Positions 57,677-64,000 of a stretch of 64,000 nucleotides of DNA are shown piece after piece; positions within the stretch are counted from its first letter, which is position 1, and the number at the start of each line of letters is the position of its first letter. Position numbers and translations under genes: made by a program. Below the pieces are notes generated by a model. It had not been told where the DNA came from, did no database searches, and worked only from the letters and a program-made list of their open reading frames with translations. Source of the DNA: UTCFX2 sp963788305 (lineage in GTDB: Bacteria; Chloroflexota; Anaerolineae; Anaerolineales; UBA4823); contig CAWBGK010000019.1 in assembly GCA_963788305.1 (NCBI GenBank), positions 111,639 to 175,638 on the forward strand. The letters run 5' to 3'.

Positions 57677-59014
57677 CTATTCTACCAGAGGTCCCGTGCG
57701 TTCCTGATATAAATCCATGATGACCTGGGCAAGCTTGTGCGAATCATGCCGCCAGGGATAGAGCGTATCGACCAGATCGGCGGTATATACTGCCGTTGGT
57801 TCCTCATCATCTGGGTCTGTTTTCACCCAATCGATGGACGCGGGCAGCTTGCCTTCAAAATGATCGTTAGCGATGGATAGGTCAAACAGCTTCCCAGAAA
57901 CATGGGTTTCAATCGCGCGGATGTGGTCCTGGGTATTGAAATCATTCGTCTCCCCGCGTTGAGTGGCCACGTTGCAAACGAACAGCTTCATCGCCCTGCT
58001 GGCTCGAATTGCCTCAAGCAGATCCGGCACCAGCAGGTTCGGTAAGATGCTGGTGTAAAGGCTCCCTGGTCCGATGATGATCAAATCCGCCGCCAGGACC
58101 GCCTGAATCGCCTGGGGAAAAGCCGGGGGGTTCCCCGGCTCGATCCAGACGTGCCTGACCTTGCCGTTCGCCACTGAAATCTTGCTCTCGCCCTGGATTC
58201 GCTTCTCATTCGCGATCGAAGGCAGCATCACGTCTGCTTCCAGGGAGACATTATGAAGAGTCGAAGGTAGGACCTGACCTTGGACAGCCAGGACGCGCCC
58301 GGACTCGGCCACCGCACTTTCAAAGCTTCCGGTGATCTCGGCAAGCGCCGAGATAAACAGGTTGCCGAAAGAATGCCCGTCTAAGCCCGAATTTCCATTT
58401 GGAAAACGGTATTGGAACAGCTGCGCCATCAGGGCTTCGTCGCTTGAAAGCGCAGCCAGGCAATTGCGGATATCTCCAGGTGGTAATATGCCCATCTCCT
58501 GGCGCAGCCGGCCAGATGAACCCCCGTCATCCGCCACAGTGACGATCGCAGTGATATTATGGGTGAAGGTTTTCATCCCACGCAGCAAGGTAGCCAGACC
58601 GTGCCCGCCGCCGATCGCCACCACTCGCGGACCGCGCCCGCGCTGGCGGTGTGACATCAACGTAGATGCGACCCGATCGCCCGGGCGCAGGAAAGGTTGG
58701 ATGATCGTACGGTTCAATTCGTAAATTCCGAACATCACCAGTCCGATACCCAGACCTCCAAAAACAACCGTTCGCACTGGCCTGGGGAGGAAGCGCAGGG
58801 AGGCGGCTGAAAGCGCAGGCAGCCACCAGGTCTCCGGGGCTGTTCGATAGATTTCCAAAATCAGGATACCCAACCCGACCCCGAGTAAGGTTGTACCCAG
58901 TAAGATCATGACAAGCCAGCGCTTAACTCCCAGACCTGGGGTAAGCCATGTGGTCAGCTCGTGCCATTTTCCCTGGAGGCGTTTTATCGGAACTTTCTGA
59001 TGTTTCGCATTCAT
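57677..59014 (-). CDS. yvcK: YvcK/CofD-family gluconeogenesis factor with N-terminal membrane helices
   Basis: 445 residues from ATG 59014. The YvcK signatures are VVAIGGGHGLATLLRGMK, VADDGGSSGRLRQEM, PPGDIRNCLAALS, and IIGPGSLYTSILPNLLV. Unlike the soluble B. subtilis protein, the first about 120 residues contain two hydrophobic helices (VKRWLVMILLGTTLLGVGLGI and VVFGGLGIGLVMFGIYELN), so the UDP-sugar-binding domain should be membrane-tethered. YvcK-type proteins affect carbon metabolism and peptidoglycan precursor supply. Here it lies upstream of gap-pgk-tpiA. A near-consensus promoter directly precedes it. Frame intact. Confidence 0.9.
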   Translation of the reverse strand: MNAKHQKVPIKRLQGKWHELTTWLTPGLGVKRWLVMILLGTTLLGVGLGILILEIYRTAPETWWLPALSAASLRFLPRPVRTVVFGGLGIGLVMFGIYELNRTIIQPFLRPGDRVASTLMSHRQRGRGPRVVAIGGGHGLATLLRGMKTFTHNITAIVTVADDGGSSGRLRQEMGILPPGDIRNCLAALSSDEALMAQLFQYRFPNGNSGLDGHSFGNLFISALAEITGSFESAVAESGRVLAVQGQVLPSTLHNVSLEADVMLPSIANEKRIQGESKISVANGKVRHVWIEPGNPPAFPQAIQAVLAADLIIIGPGSLYTSILPNLLVPDLLEAIRASRAMKLFVCNVATQRGETNDFNTQDHIRAIETHVSGKLFDLSIANDHFEGKLPASIDWVKTDPDDEEPTAVYTADLVDTLYPWRHDSHKLAQVIMDLYQERTGPLVE

Positions 59015-59024
59015 GCAACCTGAG

Positions 59025-59053
59025 ATGATAGCAGAATTCCACCTTCTCGTCAA
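59025..59053 (-). promoter_or_regulatory. Near-consensus promoter of yvcK (leader about 3 bases)
   Basis: On the minus strand TTGACG (59048-59053) and TATCAT (59025-59030) are separated by 17 bases. Only 10 bases separate the -10 from ATG 59014, so the transcript would begin about 3 bases before the start codon. No ribosome-binding site is seen. The divergent recJ -10 lies about 50 bases away. Confidence 0.7.
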
Positions 59054-59079
59054 CGTAAGAATTTTCTGCTTTTGTATGC

Positions 59080-59085
59080 TATACT
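59080..59085 (+). promoter_or_regulatory. -10 element of recJ (leaderless)
   Basis: TATACT at 59080-59085 ends 7 bases before ATG 59093, so transcription would start at the ATG. The -35 region is weak (about TAAGAA). No convincing Shine-Dalgarno spacing exists. Confidence 0.45.
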
Positions 59086-59092
59086 CGCAGGA

Positions 59093-60828
59093 ATGTCGAT
59101 CAACGCCGCAAAACGATGGATCCTCGCCGGAGAAATCAACCCTGAAGCAGATCTGGAGCTGGGAAAATTTCCGCCCATATTGCGTCAAATCCTCTACAAC
59201 CGTGGTTTGAAAACATTTGAGGATGCAAGAAGATACTTGCAGGCTTCACCCCCTGAGGGGAACCAGCCGGCGAACATGTTGGGCATCCCCGCAGCAGTTG
59301 ATCTGATCTGGGATGCAAAACAACGTGGAGAGCCCATTGCTATCTATGGCGACTACGACGCAGACGGTGTCACCGCCACTGCTCTGCTCACCGATGTCCT
59401 CCGACGCTTGAACGCCCAGGTCCGGGGCTACATCCCAAACCGGTTTGAAGAAGGCTATGGCTTAAATAAAGAAGCGCTACGAAATCCTGGCTTCCGAAGG
59501 CACACGGGTCGTTGTCACTGTAGACTGCGGCGTGCGTTCACTCGAGGAGGCAGCTTACACTCGCCAGCTTGGCATGGACTTGATAATCACGGACCATCAC
59601 AAGCCTGGCGCCGAGCTTCCTGTGGCTGCAGCCATTGTTGATCCTAAACAGCCTGGAGAGACCTATCCAGATGAGAAACCTCGCTGGAGTCGGTCTGGCT
59701 TTTAAGCTGGCTTCTGCGCTGATGGAGAAAGCCGGATTCGGTTCTCCCAACCCTGCATACCCTTCCCCGGCGGTGGATTACCTAGATCTTGTGGCTCTTG
59801 GCACGGTTGCAGACCAGGCCCCCTCATCGGGTGAAAATCGCTCGCTTGTGCGCACCGGGCTGGAATACATCCGCAAGCCCCATCGTCAAGGAGTACTTTC
59901 ATTAATGGGCGCAGCGCAGATTGTTCCCGCAACGATCTCAGCAGACAGCATCGGATTTCTGCTCGGTCCCCGGCTCAACGCCGCTGGACGGCTGGATTCG
60001 GCCGTCGCGCGCTGGATCTGCTCTTACCTCTGATGTCAGCGAAGCAGCTAGTCTGGCGCAGCTGCTGGATAACCAGAACCGCGAGCGCCAGGAGATCACT
60101 CGAACCATCCAGGCTCATGCCGAGGAGTACCGTGCTCGCACAGGACCCGGAAGCCCTGCTGTTGTTTGCAGTAAATGAAAACTATAACCCGGGCGTCATA
60201 GGTCTTGCAGCTTCTCGCTTGTTGGAAAAATACCACCGCCCGTCTATTGTCGCCCATCGAGGCGACCGAATTCACGCGCGGGTCCTGCCGCAGCATCCCC
60301 GAATTTCACATCACCAATGCCCTGGACCGATGCGCGGACCTGTTGGTCAGGCACGGCGGCCATTCTGCTGCCGCTGGCTTCACGGTCAAAAACGACGAGC
60401 TGCCGGAATTAATCGAGCGCCTTAAATCCATCGCTCAGGAAGAGCTGGCTGATCTAGACCTGCGTCCAAGCCTCACAGCCGATGCCGAGGTTTCGCTCTC
60501 AGAGCTGACTGGAGAGCTGCTGGACGACCTGGCGTATATTGAGCCGACCGGCGCGAAGAACCCGCAGGCAGCTTTTATCTCTCGTGGAGTGCGGGTGTTG
60601 CGAAGCCGTACCGTTGGTAAAGACAGCAGCCACCTCAAGCTGACTGTCACAGATGGTTATATCACCTACGATGCAATCGCATTCCGGTTGGGGCATCTGC
60701 AAGCAAACCTGCCGCTGGTTCTGGATCTGCTCTTTACTTTTGAGGTCAACCGGTTCAATGGAAACGATATCCTTCAGCTGAACGTTAAAGACATCCAACC
60801 GGCGGATGGGCAGAGCAGGTTTTTTTAA
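59093..60828 (+). CDS. recJ: Single-stranded-DNA exonuclease RecJ (about six frameshifts)
   Basis: 5'-3' exonuclease of repair and recombination. IYGDYDADGVTATALL (DxD motif) opens the DHH domain; after a break near 59475 the frame continues VVVTVDCGVRSLEEA and IITDHHKPGAELP (the DHH motif). Further breaks near 59670, 60015, 60125 and 60280 separate GVGLAFKLASALMEKAG, GPRLNAAGRLDSA, SEAASLAQLLDNQNRERQ, NYNPGVIGLAASRL, and the DHHA1/OB-fold end (HGGHSAAAGF, IEPTGAKNPQAAF). Corrected length is about 578 residues. ATG 59093 is the start, close to a -10 box. Every conserved motif is present, so these look like read errors; the density here is higher than elsewhere. Confidence 0.87.
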
Positions 60829-60847
60829 TCCATACCTTCGTAAGAAT

Positions 60848-61535
60848 TCAATCCACAAACCGGTATTTTACGAGCGTCCAAACGGCAACAAAAGCATCCT
60901 GAAGCTTGATCTTCTTCCCCTCGCTGTAGTCTCTTGGGTTGAAGGTTATCGGCACTTCAAAAATCCGGACTTTGCGCTTTAAAATTTTCGCGGTGAACTC
61001 GGGCTCGAAATCGAACCGGCGCGCATGAATTTTCATCTCAGCCACGACCGAGCGGCGGAATACCTTATACCCGGTTTCCATATCCGTCAGGATATTATTG
61101 TAGAGCACGTTCGTCATTAACGTCAGCAGTTTATTGGCGATCATGTGCCAGAACATCGTCGGTCGTGCGCGGCGCACCCAGGAAGCGCGAACCATAGACC
61201 ACATCCGCAATCCCTTCCTCGATCGGCTTAAGCAGCATCGGATAATCGCGCGGATCATATTCCAGGTCGGCATCCTGAATGATCATAATTTCCCCCGCAG
61301 CGTGGCTGAAGCCTGTTGTCACCGCCGCTCCCTTTCCCAGGTTCCGCTCATGCAGGAAGATCCGAACGGATGGGTCCAGAGCGAGCTCCTTCATGATCTC
61401 ACGCGTACCATCACTTGAGCCATCATCCACAATCAGAATTTCGTCTGCAAGGCCGGTAAGCTTGACGCGTCTGACAATTTCTCGGATGGTATCTTTTTCA
61501 TTATATGCAGGGATAATCACAGATAGATTAATCAT
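60848..61535 (-). CDS. Family 2 glycosyltransferase, dolichyl-phosphate mannosyltransferase-like (one frameshift)
   Basis: Start ATG 61535 gives MINLSVIIPAYNEKDTI, the GT2 N-terminus. LIVDDGSSDGTREIM, the DxD-type QDADLEYDPRDYP, and GSRFLGAPR follow. The frame changes near 61150, after which RPTMFWHMIANKLLTLMTN and ILTDMETGYKVFRRSVV, a signature of the DPM1/GtrB group, and FEVPITFNPRDYSEGKKI continue to 60848. Corrected length is about 229 residues. No C-terminal membrane helices exist, so it is the soluble type. The likely product is a polyprenyl-phosphate sugar used as a donor by GT-C enzymes such as the one at 48428-50410. Confidence 0.88.
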
Positions 61536-61609
61536 ATCTATTCCATCAACTCCATTAGGTCCGTAAAAATCAAGATTGGTATAGATTATAATCTTCATGA
61601 GCCTAAAAT

Positions 61610-62379
61610 ATGTTCCTCTCCAATCTTCCAAAACCTGCCATTATCGCGGATCGCCGGAGCTTCTGCCAGCGCGCCTGAGAATACGCTGGCAGCATTCAAG
61701 CTGGCATTGGACCAGGGCGCTGACGCTATCGAGCTGGACACAAAGCTTTCTGCGGACGGTCATCCGGTCGTCATCCACGACCAGACGGTAGACCGCACGA
61801 CGATGTCCACAGGGAATGTTCGCGAACATACCGTGGCTGATTTGAATAAGATGGACGCAGGCAGCCATTTCGACAGCGCCTTTCGCGGCGAACCCATTCC
61901 CACGCTTGAAGATGTATTTCAGGCTGTCGGACAGCATGCAATTATCAATGTCGAGCTCACAAATTACACAACGCCTGGAGACAATTTAGCCAACACTGTG
62001 GCCGATCTCGTCAGGCAGCATAAGCTCACTCAACGGGTCTTCTTTTCCTCGTTCAACCTCCAGTACACTGATCGAGGTCCACCGCATGCTTCCCGAATCC
62101 CCGCTGGGTCTCCTCACCGTCCCTGGCTGGAGAGGAATTTTCTCCCGGCTGCTCGCCGCATGGACTTTTCCATATCAGAGTCTGCATCCCGGTCTCGGCG
62201 AGGCAACGGCTCGGCTGATCAAATCCGCCCATGATCGTGGGCGCCTGGTCTTCGTTTATACGGTCAATCGAGAAGAGGATATGGTTCGCCTGTTCGAAGC
62301 CGGTGTGGATGGTATTTTTACTGACGACCCAAAGCATGCCCGAGTAGTGCTTGAAAGAATACGCCCTTCTAACCGCTGA
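61610..62379 (+). CDS. Glycerophosphodiester phosphodiesterase (two or three frameshifts)
   Basis: Cleaves glycerophosphodiesters to an alcohol and glycerol-3-phosphate. The start ATG 61610 gives MFLSNLPKPAIIA; two indels within 61645-61670 are needed to restore AHRGASASAPENTLAAFKLAL. The metal-binding IELDTKLSADGHPVVIHD, then DRTTMSTG, PTLEDVFQ and VELT are visible. A third indel near 62065 (LQTLIEVHRMLPESP) joins the C-terminal part (VYTVNREEDMVRLFEAGVDG and TDDP) to the stop at 62379. Corrected length is about 255 residues. A TATAAT at 61587-61592 precedes it. It lacks a signal peptide, so it is cytoplasmic. Confidence 0.85.
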
Positions 62380-62419
62380 GTGATTTTGTTTGTTATTATT
62401 GGAACCCATCTGATTGAGA

Positions 62420-63296
62420 ATGAAAGCAGCAGCTATGATCGAACCGACCGATATCACACCCGAAGAGATCATGGTTTTTTGCATCGCCCGCCAGGTGTGC
62501 GACGGGGAAATCGTAGCGCAGGGGTTGGCTACTCCGCTGGTGGCAGCGGGATACTTGCTCGCAAGGTCGCTTCACGCACCCAACCTCTATTTCACCTCGG
62601 CAATAGGTCAGGGAGTTTGCCGCCGGGCCTGCCCACTCTGGCCTATCGCCTGCGAAGCCTTATGGCTGGACCGATCATTGAACAATGTCGGTTTTGTGCG
62701 AGCCTGCGGCGGACCTGCTACCAAGGCTGCAGCCAAAGGAGTTTTTTCGCCCCGCTCAGATCGATGCCGCCGGCAACTTCAACAATATCGCTTTTGGGCA
62801 GGATTATCGAAAACCGCGCCTGCGTCTGCCAGGAACCGGGGGAATCCCAGACGTAACGACCTATATCCGCGAGATTCACCTGTACGTACCGCGCCCACTC
62901 TCGAGCTCACCTTCTGGTGGAAAAACTGGACTTCCTCTCCGGTTTGGGACATCATCCAGATCGACGCTCAAATCCATCCCCTGAATACCTGGTGAGCGAC
63001 CTGGGACAATTTGGACTTTCTAATGGACAGGATCCATTCGGAAAGCCGCGCCTGCGGCTTACCAGCTTTCATCCAGGGACCTCCATAGAGCATATCCAGG
63101 CGCGTACAGGTTTCGAGCTGGAAATTTCACCGGAGGTTTGCCCCACACCGCTGCCTTCCGTGGAAGACCTCCGTCTGCTGAGAGAGGAAATTGATCCGTT
63201 GGGGATTCACCGGTCAATCGCTCAGTGGAGGGCCTCGAGCACCGACTGCTGCACGAGATCATCGCAATCGAAAATAAAATGTCTGCATCCAAATAG
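62420..63296 (+). CDS. CoA-transferase beta subunit-like protein (several frameshifts)
   Basis: Related to the B subunit of glutaconate/3-oxoacid CoA-transferases (also IpdB). DITPEEIMVFCIARQVCDGE, VAQGLATPLVAAGYLLA, and LYFTSAIGQGV open it; a break near 62640 and others follow, with ADLLPRLQPKEFFRPAQIDAAGN, FNNIAFGQDYRKPRLRLPG, SDLGQFGL and LTSFHPGTSIEHIQARTGFE in other frames. The end is at TAG 63294-63296. Corrected length is about 292 residues. The catalytic glutamate of family I enzymes is normally in the B subunit, but I could not place it confidently here. The alpha subunit is absent upstream, which is unusual. Start is uncertain (ATG 62420 or 62435). Confidence 0.7.
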
Positions 63297-63395
63297 TGCT
63301 CAGGTCAAGAAGATTTGCTGTGTCCTGACCAGATGCCTTCCGTTCTTGAATGGAACCCTTTCGGAAATAATCCAAAGATGCGCTAAAATAAGTGC

Positions 63396-63633
63396 ATGGA
63401 TTATCGGAGGAGCCGCCCTTTCGCCTGGCTCAGAATACTGGCTGCGGCGATTATATTGCTGTTATCCACACCTGTTCAAATTGCCTCCGCTCAGGATAAC
63501 GGCGATCCCAATTCTGATCCATCGGAAAAAGCCGGGTTGTTGCTCGACCAGCCTTCAGGCCGGAAGAGCGAGTACGTCCACCTGTTCCTGGTGACATTTG
63601 ATGGCGCCGCCGTCAGCCCGGATCTTCCGATCT
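63396..63633 (+). CDS. N-terminal fragment of a secreted protein, cut by a probable chimera
   Basis: MDYRRSRPFAWLRILAAAII and a following hydrophobic run form a signal peptide ending near ASAQ (residue 33). After a Asp/Asn/Ser-rich stretch the frame reads EYVHLFLVTFDGAAVSPDLP. The 'TFDG-x-V-SP' run may be the start of a NfeD/ClpP-like serine protease domain, but this rests on a few residues. From about 63633 the plus frame no longer looks coding, and minus-strand sulfatase sequence takes over. The true continuation is therefore missing. Confidence 0.4.
63623..63633 (+). other. Illumina adapter-like 11-mer at the suspected junction
   Basis: TCTTCCGATCT (63623-63633) equals the last 11 bases of the common Illumina adapter (GCTCTTCCGATCT). 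It sits exactly where coding signal switches from one strand and style to the other. It may be adapter remnant or chance. Confidence 0.4.
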
Positions 63634-64000
63634 ACGACTTGATCCACAATTCTCGCCGGCAACGACTCCTGCTTGACGCCGCTTTCTTCCCTTTCTTCCG
63701 GCGACCGCGCCCCGGTGGCGAGCATACGCCGGTGGCGCCGCCATTGTCGCTGCTGAAGATGATGAGCGTGTTGTCCAGCATGTTCTTCTGCTTGAGCGCG
63801 TCGACGATCCGCCCGACCTGCGTGTCGAGTTCGGTGATCATTGCGGCGTAAGTCTGCCGGTGCACGTCGCCAGGCAGGTCCTTGTAGGCGTCCACCGCCT
63901 CCTCTGGTGCTGGTAGGGCGCGTGCGGCGAGCGAGGCAACATAGAGGAACAGCGGCTTCGCCGTGTCGTGGTCCTCGATGATGCTCACGGTCTTGTTACC
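63634..64000 (-). CDS. Arylsulfatase fragment, probably foreign to the contig
   Basis: Reading the minus strand from the window end, the frame gives NKTVSIIEDHDTAKPLFLYV, then YKDLPGDVHRQTYAAMITELD, TQVGRIVDALKQKNMLDNTL and IIFSSDNGGATG. These are sulfatase hallmarks (the alkaline-phosphatase-fold metal loop is in SSDNGG). A frame change near 63735 leads to LATGARSPEEREESG, which resembles the loop after that motif. The protein is cut at both ends. Its codon usage is more GC-rich at third positions than the neighbours. It probably belongs to another organism, joined by assembly error. Confidence 0.6.

Overview
The window looks like a chromosomal fragment from a moderately GC-rich bacterium, most likely an Anaerolineae-type Chloroflexota. 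This is inferred from protein style and gene neighbourhoods (TolB-like sensor kinase, MoxR/DUF58/DUF4129 block, zinc-ribbon NHL protein, tandem FtsX permease, membrane-anchored YvcK); no rRNA or other phylogenetic marker is present. About half of the genes, including plainly essential ones (pyrG, gap, pgk, fmt, ruvB, recJ), are broken by single-base insertions or deletions whose removal restores a conserved protein. I read these as sequencing or assembly errors and annotate each broken gene as one CDS, marking where the frame changes.

Layout. 1-7510: zinc-ribbon fragment, acyltransferase, CTP synthase, a secreted protein, pth and mfd. 7512-13811: the most interesting block, a PglC-like sugar phosphate transferase, both subunits of a TPP-dependent 2-oxoacid dehydrogenase E1, an NHL-propeller membrane protein, a protein joining a lipoyl domain and an E3-binding domain to a PglD/NeuD-type sugar acyltransferase, and a DegT sugar aminotransferase. 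13827-18577: fmt, lysA, a ketopantoate reductase-like protein and a pyrimidine-nucleoside phosphorylase. 18700-23749: GAF/GGDEF protein, queA, DUF2905, ruvB, upp. 23806-29747: sensor kinase, then convergent DUF4129-DUF58-MoxR. 29845-34988: a TetR-controlled MacAB-like export operon with a near-ideal promoter and operator. 35030-44814: DinG-type helicase, pncB, bacterioferritin, a hypothetical membrane protein, a ParB-like/double-Usp protein, a phosphoesterase, a phasin-like protein and PhaR. 44834-48403: S41 protease and a glycosidase-like lipoprotein. 59014 down to 46917 (minus strand): a long co-directional run yvcK-gap-pgk-tpiA-M50-NusG paralog-gmd-flippase-phosphatase-GT-C protein-glycosidase, linking lower glycolysis to glycan export. 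59093-63296: recJ, GT2, glycerophosphodiesterase, orphan CoA-transferase beta. The last ~370 bases read as an arylsulfatase fragment of a different style, probably an assembly chimera.

How the genes may work together. In the 7.5-13.8 kb block the aminotransferase would make an amino-sugar nucleotide, the fused acyltransferase would acylate it, and the PglC-like enzyme would load it on a polyprenyl carrier. The fusion suggests (inference) that the acyl group comes directly from a 2-oxoacid through an E1-charged lipoyl arm, without free acyl-CoA. Several promoters lie so close to their start codons that leaderless mRNAs are likely (yvcK, dinG, recJ, pyrG, the 2766 gene). No CRISPR array, tRNA, rRNA or insertion sequence was recognised.
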